Positions 1 to 7,478 are shown, numbered from the stretch's first letter. The stretch is 7,921 nt of DNA from Acidobacteriota bacterium (GCA_017860085.1 JAFNAJ010000191.1:1-7921); one strand, 5' to 3'. The notes: generated by a model not told the origin, from the sequence alone. Numbers and translations are program-made.

Positions 1-39
1 GGCTTCGCCACGGCGCCACCGCGGGCCGAGAGGGACTGA
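1..39 (+). CDS. Possible 3' end of an upstream gene (partial)
   Basis: Reading from base 1, this frame encodes 12 residues (GFATAPPRAERD) and then a TGA at 37-39, five bases before the mmsA start. That layout would suit the last codons of a gene in the same operon as mmsA. The fragment is far too short to identify. In other bacteria mmsA often sits next to an aminotransferase or another valine or beta-alanine catabolism gene, but nothing here shows that. It may also be non-coding. Confidence 0.25.
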   Translation, partial: GFATAPPRAERD

Positions 40-44
40 GGCTC

Positions 45-1552
45 ATGTCGACCACGCACACCGATACGCGGGCAGGGACGATCACGCACTGGATCGGGGG
101 AAAGGGCTGGGACGGCCCTGTCGAGCGCTGGGGCGACGTTTACGACCCGGCCACCGGCGAGGTGAGCGCTCGCGTCGCGTTCGCCGACGTCGCGCTGGTG
201 GATGCCGCCGTGACGGCGGCGGCACGCGCGGCGACGTCGTGGGGGCGCGCCTCACTCGCCGTGCGCGCGCGGGTGATGTTCGCGTTCCGCGACCTGGTCG
301 AGCGCCACAAGCGCGACATCGCCGAGATCCTGACGCGCGAGCACGGCAAGGTGCTCTCCGATGCGTTGGGCGAGGTGACGCGCGGCCTCGAGGTCGTCGA
401 GTTCGCGTGCGGCATCGCGCAGTTGATCAAGGGGGAATTCTCCGAGAACGTCTCGAGCGATGTCGACAGCTACTCGATTCGGCAGCCCCTTGGGGTGGTC
501 GCCGGCATCACGCCGTTCAACTTTCCGGCCATGGTCCCGATGTGGATGTATCCCATCGCGATCGCCTGCGGGAACGCGTTCGTTCTGAAGCCGTCCGAGA
601 AGGATCCGTCCGCCGCGGTCTTCTGTGCGCGACTGCTGGCGGAGGCAGGCCTTCCGGATGGCGTGTTCAACGTCGTGCATGGCGACAGAGTGGCGGTGGA
701 CGCCATCCTCGCGCACCCGGGGATCCAGGCGGTCAGCTTCGTCGGGCCCGCCACATCTACGAGACCGGCACACGTGCAGGAAAGCGGGTCCAGGCACTCG
801 GTGGCGCCAAGAACCACATGGTCGTGCTGCCAGACGCCGATCTCGATCTGGCGGCCGACGCGGCGGTGAGCGCCGCCTACGGATCGACGGGGCAGCGCTG
901 CATGGCGGTCGCGGCGCTCGTCACGGTCGGAGACGTCGCCGACCGGCTGCTCCCGCGCATCCTCGAACGCATCCGTCGCCTCAATGTGGGGCCAGGGCTC
1001 GAGCCCGGCACCGAGATGGGTCCGCTCGTCACCGGCGAGGCGCTGGCACGGGTCAGGAAGTACGTCGAGCAGGGGTGCGCCGAGGGAGCCGAGCTGCTGG
1101 AAGACGGTCGGTCGCTCAAGGTGCCGGGACACGAGCGCGGGTTCTTCCTCGGCCCGTGCCTGTTCGACCGTGTCCGTCCCGGGATGACGGTCTACCAGGA
1201 CGAGATCTTCGGGCCCGTACTCGTGAACGTCCGCGTGGCGACCTACGAGGAGGCGCTCGATCTCGTCAATGCCAATCGCTACGCGAACGGCGTGGCAATC
1301 TTCACCAACGACGGCGGCGCGGCCCGGCGGTTCCAGAACGAGGTGCAGGTCGGCATGGTTGGCATCAACGTGCCCATCCCCGTGCCGATGGCCTATTACT
1401 CGTTCGGCGGGTGGAAACACTCGCTCTTCGGCGACTCGCACGTGCACGGGCGTGAGGGCGTTCACTTCTACACGCGAGGCAAGGTCATCACCGCGCGGTG
1501 GCCCGACCCGAAGCACAGGGGCGTCAACCTCGGGTTCCCCCAGATGAAGTGA
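45..1552 (+). pseudogene. mmsA: Methylmalonate-semialdehyde dehydrogenase (CoA-acylating), frameshifted
   Basis: This family converts methylmalonate semialdehyde, CoA and NAD+ to propionyl-CoA, CO2 and NADH (malonate semialdehyde gives acetyl-CoA), in valine, beta-alanine and inositol breakdown in the cytoplasm. The first frame (45 to about 745) gives residues 1-234, with the family N-terminus (HWIGGKGWDG), the ITPFNFP motif with catalytic Asn159, and the LKPSE cofactor segment. The match then shifts frame: from 746 to 1552 the remaining 268 residues are intact, with the catalytic Cys in GQRCMA (codon 899-901), DEIFGPVL and the usual C-terminus. The family consensus FVGSTPIARH is here FVG followed directly by ARH, so about 13 bases (one base plus the S-T-P-I codons) are missing. 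Uncorrected translation adds 40 foreign residues and stops at 867-869. Restored length would be about 506 aa, normal for the family. The start is preceded by AGGGA at 31-35. Everything else is well conserved, so either the lesion is recent or the sequence is wrong here. Confidence 0.93.
743..748 (+). other. Frameshift junction in mmsA (apparent 13-nt deletion)
   Basis: The frame that starts at 45 reads F-V-G up to about base 745. The family match resumes at 746 in the +1-shifted frame as A-R-H-I-Y-E. The four residues normally between these points (S-T-P-I or close variants, part of the dinucleotide-binding loop) are absent. No homopolymer or slippery heptamer is visible at the junction, so programmed frameshifting is unlikely, and it could not restore the missing residues. 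Confidence 0.85.
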
Positions 1553-1570
1553 GGTCCAGGGCGGTCGCGC

Positions 1571-2206
1571 ATGGACGTTCGTGGGCAGATGGACCGCATC
1601 TACGGCGGGACGGCGCCCGAGGACATTCCGTGGAACCGCCGCGAGCCTCCGGGGCTCCTCGTGCAGCTCGTCGAGTCTCGGGTGGTCACGCCGTGTGAGG
1701 CGGTCGATCTCGGGTGCGGGCTCGGCCACTACACGAGGTGGCTCGCCTCGAGGGGCTTCCAGGTGACCGGCCTCGACATCTCTGCCACGGCGATCGAGCT
1801 GGCGCGCCGAGCGGCTGCCGACGCGGGAGTCTCCTGCAACTTCGTCGTCGCCGATCTGACGCGAGAGGTGTCAGCGTTCGACGACCGCTTCGACTTCGCC
1901 TACGACTGGGAGGTCCTGCACCACGTCTTCCCGGAGGAGCGGCAGCAGTACGTCAACAACGTGCACCGGATGCTCCGCCCTGGCGGGCGCTACCTGTCGG
2001 TGTGCTTCAGCGAGGAGGACCCGGCCTTCGGGGGGCGAGGGAAGATCCGTGAGACACCGATCGGGACGACGCTCTATTTCTCATCGGAACGCGAGCTGCA
2101 CGACCTCTTTGCGCCACTCTTCGACATCGAGCTCCTGGACGTCGTCGACATTGTCGGAAGTCCCAGAAGTCATCGGGCCGTCAGGGCCTTCATGAGGAAG
2201 CGATGA
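1571..2206 (+). CDS. Class I SAM-dependent methyltransferase
   Basis: This 211-aa protein is predicted to be a soluble cytoplasmic methyltransferase that transfers a methyl group from S-adenosylmethionine; the acceptor is unknown. The Rossmann-like domain covers about residues 40-150. Motif I is VDLGCGLG (45-52), the acidic residue ending strand 2 is D69 in GLDIS, motif III-like VADLT lies at 93-97, and the post-motif RMLRPGG lies at 133-139. The N-terminal IPWNRREPP (19-27) resembles the segment before motif I in TPMT/TehB-like and Methyltransf_25 proteins. The start lies 18 bases after the mmsA stop with AGGGCGG at 1558-1564; an in-frame ATG at 1589 is an alternative. The stop overlaps the next start as ATGA, implying translational coupling to the VOC protein. 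The fold is certain, the substrate is not. Confidence 0.9.
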   Translation: MDVRGQMDRIYGGTAPEDIPWNRREPPGLLVQLVESRVVTPCEAVDLGCGLGHYTRWLASRGFQVTGLDISATAIELARRAAADAGVSCNFVVADLTREVSAFDDRFDFAYDWEVLHHVFPEERQQYVNNVHRMLRPGGRYLSVCFSEEDPAFGGRGKIRETPIGTTLYFSSERELHDLFAPLFDIELLDVVDIVGSPRSHRAVRAFMRKR

Positions 2207-2589
2207 CCCTCCGATACCATCACATCGGCGTTCCAACCGAGACACCACGCGCCGGTGAGGCGTACCTGGAGCAGTTCAAGATGTACGCCTCGGGCTTCGA
2301 GACGAGTCCGTACGGGGTGGAGTGGCTGAGATTCGAGCCCGATTCCCCCCTGCCGGCGTTGGTGAAGACCGTGCCTCACGTCGCCTTCGTTGTCGACGAT
2401 CTCCGGGCGGCGGTTGCCGGGAAAGACATCCTCATCGAGCCGAACAGCCCTTCCGAAGGCGTGTCCGTCGCCTTCGTGGTCCACGATGGGGCCCCCATCG
2501 AGTTCATCCAGTTCGCCGGGCCCGAGTACGAAGTGTGGCCGGGTGGCGACGCTGGGCGGCAGGCGACAGGCAGGGAGCCAGGCGCGTGA
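2203..2589 (+). CDS. VOC (glyoxalase/bleomycin-resistance fold) family protein
   Basis: This 128-aa protein has the size and pattern of a single vicinal-oxygen-chelate protein made of two beta-alpha-beta-beta-beta modules. The first module opens with YHHIGVPT (5-12), where H7 sits at the usual first metal-ligand position. The second opens with VPHVAFVVDDL (57-67), with H59 at the matching position. PIEFIQF (98-104) supplies E100 as the likely terminal metal ligand. VOC proteins include glyoxalases, dioxygenases, epimerases and antibiotic-binding proteins, and nothing here picks one. The ATG overlaps the methyltransferase stop by four bases, and its own TGA overlaps the GTG start of the next gene. 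The last 15 or so residues (GGDAGRQATGREPGA) look like a non-conserved tail that carries the next gene's ribosome binding site. Confidence 0.85.
   Translation: MTLRYHHIGVPTETPRAGEAYLEQFKMYASGFETSPYGVEWLRFEPDSPLPALVKTVPHVAFVVDDLRAAVAGKDILIEPNSPSEGVSVAFVVHDGAPIEFIQFAGPEYEVWPGGDAGRQATGREPGA
2572..2577 (+). promoter_or_regulatory. Ribosome binding site fixing the GTG start at 2586
   Basis: AGGGAG lies eight bases before GTG at 2586, inside the 3' end of the VOC gene. It supports the GTG as the true start of the membrane protein over the far-upstream in-frame ATG at 2322, which would run through the VOC gene in another frame. Confidence 0.6.
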
Positions 2590-3431
2590 CCACCCTCGGT
2601 GCCCTCGCCACCCTCGCTGTTCTCGCACTCGTCGTCGGGGTCGTGGCCGTGCTGCGCGTTCAGTGGCGGTCGCGAACGTCGCAGCTGGTTGATCGCGTGA
2701 ATGCTTCGCGCCGGGTCCCGCAGTCGACGTACTCGGCAGCTTCGGATCTCGACGGCCTTCCGCCCGTCGTGCAGCGTTACTTCCGCACCGTGCTGCGTGA
2801 TGGACAGCCCCTCATTCGCCGTGCGCGACTCGAGCAGCAGGGCGAGTTCCTCATGAAGGCCGAGCAGGGCACCTGGGTGCCATTTGTAGCCACCCAGCAC
2901 GTGGGTGTGGAGCCCCCGGCCTTCGTGTGGGATGCCCGAATGCGCATGGCACGGGTGCTGTCGGTCCGCGTCCGCGACGCGTTCGCGGGCGGACAGGGAT
3001 GCATGCACGCGAGCCTGCTTGGCCTGGTTCCGCTCGTGGCCGTGGAGGGCACGCCAGGCATCGCGCGCGGCGCGCTGTTCCGCTACCTGGCCGAGGCTCC
3101 CTGCTATCCCACGGCGCTGTTGCCGCGCGCGGGCGTGTGTTGGACGGCGCTCGACGACGCCTCGGCGCGCGCGACCGTGACCGTGGACGGATTCACCGTG
3201 TCGCTCGACGTTCACTTCGGCGGCGACGGCCTGATCGAGCGCGTGTACGCCAGCGATCGGCCACGATACCTCGGTGGGCAAGACGTCGCCACCCCTTGGG
3301 AAGGGCGCTGGCTCGAGTACCGCGAACACGACGACATGCGCGTGGCCGTTCGTGGAACGGTCGCGTGGCTGCTGCCCGACGGGCCGCAGGTCTACTGGCA
3401 GGGGCGCGTGACCACGGTCGTGTTCGAGTAG
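2586..3431 (+). CDS. Membrane-anchored conserved protein of unknown function (DUF6544/DUF6920-like)
   Basis: From the GTG at 2586 this is a 281-aa protein. Residues 4-24 form one strongly hydrophobic N-terminal helix, followed by VQWRSR, which suggests a single anchor with the rest outside or at the membrane face. The body (about 55-281) carries segments I recognise from a widespread bacterial family of unknown function: LPPVVQRYFRTVL (58-70), PFVATQHV (99-106), FVWDARMRM (113-121), RYLAEAPCYPTALLP (166-180), TPWEGRWLEY (236-245) and WLLPDGPQVYWQGR (261-274). I believe this is the family called DUF6544 or DUF6920, but the accession is from memory. No catalytic residues are assigned. The GTG start overlaps the VOC stop (GTGA), so it is probably translated from the same mRNA as the methyltransferase and VOC genes. 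Confidence 0.85.
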   Translation: MTTLGALATLAVLALVVGVVAVLRVQWRSRTSQLVDRVNASRRVPQSTYSAASDLDGLPPVVQRYFRTVLRDGQPLIRRARLEQQGEFLMKAEQGTWVPFVATQHVGVEPPAFVWDARMRMARVLSVRVRDAFAGGQGCMHASLLGLVPLVAVEGTPGIARGALFRYLAEAPCYPTALLPRAGVCWTALDDASARATVTVDGFTVSLDVHFGGDGLIERVYASDRPRYLGGQDVATPWEGRWLEYREHDDMRVAVRGTVAWLLPDGPQVYWQGRVTTVVFE

Positions 3432-3448
3432 GGCTCCGGGTGCCAACC

Positions 3449-3460
3449 TGACGGCCGTCA
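3449..3460. promoter_or_regulatory. 12-bp perfect palindrome in the intergenic gap, possible operator
   Basis: TGACGGCCGTCA reads the same on both strands and lies 18 bases after the membrane-protein stop, in the 110-base gap before the FAS1 gene. It could be a dimeric regulator site for the FAS1 gene or part of a weak hairpin. No T-run follows, so it is not an intrinsic terminator. A 12-bp palindrome is expected by chance about twice in a window this size. No convincing -35/-10 pair was seen in the gap. Confidence 0.15.
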
Positions 3461-3530
3461 TATCCCCGGCGGCCCACCTGCGCTACAAGGCCACAGGCCG
3501 CGCCCACCCAGTCTGATTCCCCCGGCGCGG

Positions 3531-3537
3531 AAAGGAG
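3531..3537 (+). promoter_or_regulatory. Strong ribosome binding site of the FAS1 gene
   Basis: AAAGGAG ends four bases before the ATG at 3542. It supports this start, which also places a clean signal peptide at the N-terminus. Confidence 0.65.
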
Positions 3538-3541
3538 CCCC

Positions 3542-4018
3542 ATGTCGAGAGTCCCTGTCGTCGTCGCTGCCTTCGTTGTCAGCCTCGTCCTCGTCTCGTC
3601 CGCCACTGCTCAGCCCAAGGACATTGTCGACACGGCCGTGGCCGCGGGCAGCTTCAAGACGCTGGCCAAGCTGCTCACGGATGCCGACCTGGTCACCATC
3701 ATGAAGAGCCCTGGTCCCTTCACGGTGTTCGCGCCGACCGACGAGGCGTTCGCCAAGGTGCCGAAGGAGACGCTCGATGCACTGGCCAAGGACAAGGCCA
3801 AGCTTCAGGCCGTCCTCAAGTACCACGTGCTCACGTCGAAGTGGACGTCCGACGACCTGAAGCTCGTCAAGTCGACGGGGACCGCCGAAGGGCGATCGGT
3901 TGCGTTCGGAGCGACTGGTGGGACCATAACAGTCAATGGCGCGAAGGTCATCAAGACCAACGTCGACTGCACGAACGGGATGATCCACGTGATCGACGCG
4001 GTGCTGATCCCGAAATAG
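3542..4018 (+). CDS. Secreted fasciclin (FAS1) domain protein
   Basis: This 158-aa protein has an N-terminal signal peptide (hydrophobic core about residues 5-20) with a likely signal-peptidase I site after ATA at 21-23, and then a single FAS1 domain. The family landmarks are present: IVDTAVAAGSFKTLAKLL (28-45), the H1 box TVFAPTDEAF (61-70), the central YH pair (94-95), and the H2 box NGMIHVIDAVLIP (145-157). Bacterial single-domain FAS1 proteins are extracytoplasmic and are linked to adhesion or surface interactions; no enzymatic role is expected. There is no lipobox, LPXTG or C-terminal anchor, so it is likely released or periplasmic. One Cys (C143) remains in the mature protein. The 110-base gap before it and its strong ribosome binding site suggest expression separate from the genes to its left. 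It converges with the - strand operon, with 11 bases between stops. Confidence 0.95.
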   Translation: MSRVPVVVAAFVVSLVLVSSATAQPKDIVDTAVAAGSFKTLAKLLTDADLVTIMKSPGPFTVFAPTDEAFAKVPKETLDALAKDKAKLQAVLKYHVLTSKWTSDDLKLVKSTGTAEGRSVAFGATGGTITVNGAKVIKTNVDCTNGMIHVIDAVLIPK

Positions 4019-4029
4019 CGCCGGGGTCG

Positions 4030-5277
4030 TCAGCCTGCTTGGAGTGCGGACGTGTCCAGGCTCCGGAATTGCGCGTCCGCCGGGACGTCAATGAGGAACG
4101 TGTCGCGCAGCAGGGGAATGAGCGCCTCGCGTGCGACCGGGCGCACGTCGGCCCCATGTGGTCCCGCGACCGTGAGTTCGAGTCCGCGCAGCGCGAAGCG
4201 GGCCTCAGGCGTCGAGCGCTGGGCCGTCAGCGTAAGCACGAAGCGGCTCTGCGGCCACGTGCTCGTGAACCAGTTGGCCATCTCGAAGTCGACGGGATAG
4301 CGCGGCTCCGGGGCGAAGGCGTACAGGTCGCACCACCTCCCGTCGCGATCGAGCTGCAGCACCTGCTGGGCTCCCTCGGACGCGAGGCGGTAGCGCCAGT
4401 GTGCCTGCGGTTGCGCCGATCCCCCGAACGCTACCGGCTCGAGCGGGCCATCGGCGCCAAACCCCACGTCGCACAGCCACCGCACGCCATCGAGCGTGAC
4501 GACCAGCACCATGTGCGTGCGAGGGAGGATGCGAGTCCCGTCCGCACGGACGCGGGCCTCGCACGCCACCACATCGAAGCCGATCGACCGCAACGCGTGC
4601 AGGAGCAGCGTGTTCTGTTCGAAGCAGTACCCGCCGCGTCTCTGCCGGACGAGCTTTGCCTGCAGACTGGCCAGGTCCAGCCGGACTGGACGACCCAGCT
4701 GGATGTCCAGGTTCTCGAAGGGAATCGTGGCCACGTGGGCGCGGTGAATCGCCCGCAGGGTGGCGAGACCGTCCGCGACCTGTGCCGTCAGGCCGAGGCG
4801 CGCCCCGTAGGCCTGCAGGTCGAAGGCCGCCCGCTCGCGCGCCAGCCGGGCCACGGCCTGCCTGACGAGGCGGCCGATCTGCTGCACGGCCTCACGGTAG
4901 CCACCGATGGGTCCGCCATACGGGTCATCGACTTCCTCTCCAGCCGACCCCGCGAAGTCGCCGAGCAAGTGCACCTCGCCGGCCAGCCCGAATGCGGCCA
5001 CCCGATCGTGCACCCAGCGGTCCAACGCGAGCACGACGTCGCTTGGATCACCGGCCAGCAAGCGCTGTGCGCGGTGACCGCCGATATTGAGCCCAAGACT
5101 CTCCCGGCAGACGTCGGTGACCTCGTCCACCGGGCCGTCGCCGTCCCAGGCGACCACGCCGGCGGAGGCGACCTCGACGTCTCCGAGCACGGCGTGAAAC
5201 GCGGCTTCGCGTCGAAAGACGGCCTCGGCCACCGGACTTCGACAGATGTTGCCGGCGCAGACGAAGAGGACCTTCAT
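4030..5277 (-). CDS. Fusion: low-molecular-weight protein tyrosine phosphatase - arylamine N-acetyltransferase
   Basis: One 415-aa frame carries two complete enzymes. Residues 1 to about 148 are a low-molecular-weight protein tyrosine phosphatase: the P-loop CX5RS (C7-R13-S14, CAGNICRS) follows MKVLFV, and the general acid is D118 in VDDPYGG. Such domains dephosphorylate phosphotyrosine proteins; related ArsC proteins reduce arsenate. Residues about 152-415 are an arylamine N-acetyltransferase, which uses acetyl-CoA to acetylate arylamines and hydrazines. Its triad is intact: C218 in RGGYCFEQN, H255 in PRTHMVL and D270 in LCDVGFG. IPFENLDIQLGRP (185-197) and ANWFTSTWPQSRF (334-346) are also family hallmarks. 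The 264-residue second half is close to normal NAT length. Only a few residues (RERA) join the final phosphatase helix to the first NAT residues, and no stop lies between them. An in-frame GTG (V142, 4852-4854) could in principle start a separate NAT, but AGGCAGG ends only two bases before it. No signal peptide is present, so it is cytoplasmic. The gene starts 35 bases after the hydroxylase subunit stop; a GGGAAGG lies 13 bases upstream of the ATG. Confidence 0.9.
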   Translation of the reverse strand: MKVLFVCAGNICRSPVAEAVFRREAAFHAVLGDVEVASAGVVAWDGDGPVDEVTDVCRESLGLNIGGHRAQRLLAGDPSDVVLALDRWVHDRVAAFGLAGEVHLLGDFAGSAGEEVDDPYGGPIGGYREAVQQIGRLVRQAVARLARERAAFDLQAYGARLGLTAQVADGLATLRAIHRAHVATIPFENLDIQLGRPVRLDLASLQAKLVRQRRGGYCFEQNTLLLHALRSIGFDVVACEARVRADGTRILPRTHMVLVVTLDGVRWLCDVGFGADGPLEPVAFGGSAQPQAHWRYRLASEGAQQVLQLDRDGRWCDLYAFAPEPRYPVDFEMANWFTSTWPQSRFVLTLTAQRSTPEARFALRGLELTVAGPHGADVRPVAREALIPLLRDTFLIDVPADAQFRSLDTSALQAG

Positions 5278-5312
5278 GCAGGCACGCACGCCTTCCCGGC
5301 CACGTCGGTGGT

Positions 5313-7478
5313 TCAGCGCGGCATCGCCGCCATCACCCGCGCTGGCGTCATCGGCAACTGAAGGACCCTCGCGCCCACCGCGTCGAAGATCGCGTTGGCG
5401 ATCACGGCTCCCATCGTGACAATGGCCGGTTCGCCGCCGCCTTGGGCCGGCAGACCCGGCGAGTCGAGAATGATCGTTTCCATCGCAGGGAGCCAGGAGA
5501 AGCGCGGGAGTTCGTACGTGTCGAAGTTGCGGTCCAGGACCTCGCCCTGCTTGAACCGGACTTCCTCGGCCAGGGCATAGCCGAGGCCCATCGTGATGCA
5601 CCCTTCCATCTGCTGGTGCGCGCCCTCGGGGTTGACGAGGACGCCCATGTCCTGCGCGCAGACGACGCGGCTCACCTTCACGGCGCCCGTCGCCTTGTCG
5701 ACCGCGACCTCGGCCATGGTCGCCACGTAGGTGCCGGCATCGGTCCCGCACGCCACGCCCACCCCGCGCCCGCTGGGGGCCGGCTTCGGCGTCCAGCGGA
5801 AGGCGCTGGCAGCGGCTTCCAGCACGCGCCGCATTCGGGCGTCGGAGAGGTTTCTCAGGCGGAACTCCACGGGGTCGACGCCCACCTGTGCGGCCATGAC
5901 GTCGAAGTGCGACTCGCGCGCGAAGGCGTTGCTGTTGGCCGCCGGCGCGCGCCAGGGCCCGATGGCAAACGGGTGGAGGCCGGGGGTGCTGGCGTTCCAC
6001 CCGCCGCGGACAACGGTGCGGTGGTGCGGGATGTCGTAGAAATGCGCGGCGCCACGTTCCCCGGCGCCGACAACGAGATAGTCCCAGAGCACGACACGGT
6101 TGGACGTATCGAGACCTCCTCGGACCTTCACGACCGCCGCGGGCCGAAACGTGTCGAAGAAGAACTCCTCCTCGCGGCTCCAGACGACGCGCACGGGTCG
6201 GTCGGCGAGCTTCGCGAGACGCGCCGCCTCGATCGCCTGGCGCGAGGCACTCTTGCCGCCGAAGCCTCCGCCGACATAGGGCGTCACCACGCGGACGCGA
6301 TCCGGATCCGGGGGAAGGCCCAGCGCCTGGCTGAGCTGAGACTGCAGCGGGAAGGGCGTTTGCGTCGACGCCCACACCGTCAGCTTGCCCTCGTCGAAGG
6401 CCGCAACCGCGGCGTGCGGCTCCATCGGCGCGTGCGCGACGTAGCTGTTGAGATAAGTCTGCTCGAACGTGCGCGACGCGAGGCGTTCACCCTCGGCAAG
6501 CGCGCCGCCCTCGGCCACGGTCTGGCCCTCCGGCGCAGCCGCGAGCAGGTGCTCGAAGATCGTCGTGTGATCGAGTGCCGAGGTCGACGGGCTGAACTCG
6601 GCCCTGACGAGGGCGAGCGCCCTGTCGGCTTCGTCGCGGTGCTCGTGGAGTACGGCCACGAGGTCGCCATCCCTCACGACGCGCACCCCCGGCTGCCGCT
6701 CGGCCACAGACGTGTCGACGCTCGTGAGGGACGCGCCGTGTGCGCGCGGACGCAGGATCCGCGCGTGCAGGGCCTTGGGCGGCGCGATGTCGCCCGCGAA
6801 CTTCGCCCGGCCCGTGACTTTCTCAATCGCGTCGCGTCGAGGCGCCGAGGTGCCGACCACCGTGAACGAGGCCACGGGCTCGAGCGCCGGTTGCCCGTCC
6901 ACGCGTCGCTCGATGCGCTTGCCCTCGGTCAACTGGCCGTAGGTGACGCGCGTCGACGGGTCGGTCCGGTGCAGCACGGCGCCCGCCTCCACTCTCAGTT
7001 GTCCCACGGGGACCTCGAAGCGTTCGGCGGCCAGTTGCAGCAGCACGGCCTTCGCCTCGGCAGCAGCCGTCCGGAGGATGGGGCCGAACTGGCGGATGCT
7101 CAGGGATCCGAACGTCCCCATGTCCCACGGGCAGACGTCGGTGTCGCCCATGACGATGTCGATGGCCGACAGCGGAACGTCGAGTTCCTCTGCCACCAAC
7201 TGCGGGAGCGAGGTCATGGCGCCCTGGCCCATCTCGATCTTGCCGACGAAGCACGTCACTCGGTCGTTGGCGCCGATGTGGAGGTAGGCGTTCAGATCGG
7301 TGGGATAGCCACGGCGTCCGGTGGGCAGCCGCGCAGGCTCCTGCGCGTCGAGCAGGTGCTCGAGACTCAGCATCACGAGGAGCCCGCTGCCCGTGAGCCT
7401 CAGGAACTCGCGCCGATCGACGGTGGTCACCAGGCCCCAGCCTTCCGGCACTTCCGTCAGGTCGTCACGGTCGCTCAT
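5313..7478 (-). CDS. Molybdopterin-binding subunit of a Tat-exported xanthine-dehydrogenase-family hydroxylase (IorB-like)
   Basis: This 721-aa protein is the catalytic subunit of a molybdenum hydroxylase that uses water to hydroxylate an aldehyde or N-heteroaromatic substrate. The N-terminus has a twin-arginine motif, DRREFLRLTGSG (21-32), followed by a hydrophobic stretch (about 30-45), so the folded enzyme is probably exported to the periplasm. Molybdopterin-contact segments are visible: GKIEMGQGAMTSLPQLVAEE (79-98), the Ald_Xan_dh hammerhead region starting at GRAKFAGDI (223-231), PYVGGGFGGK (400-409), and QGGGEPAI (679-686). E683 there is the expected catalytic base. Domain order and length fit single-chain subunits of the isoquinoline 1-oxidoreductase beta (IorB) type; the substrate cannot be read from sequence. 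The ATG at 7478 has a near-ideal ribosome binding site and overlaps the small-subunit stop by four bases. No FAD-subunit gene lies between or after these genes, consistent with two-subunit enzymes that pass electrons to a cytochrome. Confidence 0.93.
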   Translation of the reverse strand: MSDRDDLTEVPEGWGLVTTVDRREFLRLTGSGLLVMLSLEHLLDAQEPARLPTGRRGYPTDLNAYLHIGANDRVTCFVGKIEMGQGAMTSLPQLVAEELDVPLSAIDIVMGDTDVCPWDMGTFGSLSIRQFGPILRTAAAEAKAVLLQLAAERFEVPVGQLRVEAGAVLHRTDPSTRVTYGQLTEGKRIERRVDGQPALEPVASFTVVGTSAPRRDAIEKVTGRAKFAGDIAPPKALHARILRPRAHGASLTSVDTSVAERQPGVRVVRDGDLVAVLHEHRDEADRALALVRAEFSPSTSALDHTTIFEHLLAAAPEGQTVAEGGALAEGERLASRTFEQTYLNSYVAHAPMEPHAAVAAFDEGKLTVWASTQTPFPLQSQLSQALGLPPDPDRVRVVTPYVGGGFGGKSASRQAIEAARLAKLADRPVRVVWSREEEFFFDTFRPAAVVKVRGGLDTSNRVVLWDYLVVGAGERGAAHFYDIPHHRTVVRGGWNASTPGLHPFAIGPWRAPAANSNAFARESHFDVMAAQVGVDPVEFRLRNLSDARMRRVLEAAASAFRWTPKPAPSGRGVGVACGTDAGTYVATMAEVAVDKATGAVKVSRVVCAQDMGVLVNPEGAHQQMEGCITMGLGYALAEEVRFKQGEVLDRNFDTYELPRFSWLPAMETIILDSPGLPAQGGGEPAIVTMGAVIANAIFDAVGARVLQLPMTPARVMAAMPR

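Noticed and set aside
743..752. Programmed ribosomal frameshifting as the explanation for the split mmsA
   Set aside because: No slippery sequence or downstream structure is obvious, the family does not use frameshifting, and four conserved residues would still be missing.
2322..2585. An in-frame ATG at 2322 that would make the membrane protein 369 aa long
   Set aside because: The added 88 residues are Arg-rich shadow translation of the VOC gene. GTG 2586 has a good ribosome binding site, a stop-start overlap and a proper N-terminal membrane helix.
4019..4029. Possible bidirectional terminator between the convergent FAS1 and phosphatase-NAT genes
   Set aside because: The gap is only 11 bases and no stem-loop with a T-run is visible in it or in the flanking coding ends.
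3841..5361. A 506-codon + strand frame overlapping the FAS1 3' end and opposite the phosphatase-NAT gene
   Set aside because: No family features. Both overlapped genes have complete conserved domains in other frames.
5278..6375. Upstream in-frame extension of the phosphatase-NAT frame to an ATG at 6375
   Set aside because: The extension lies inside the hydroxylase gene in another frame and is low-complexity and Arg-rich. The phosphatase family start MKVLFVC fits ATG 5277 exactly.
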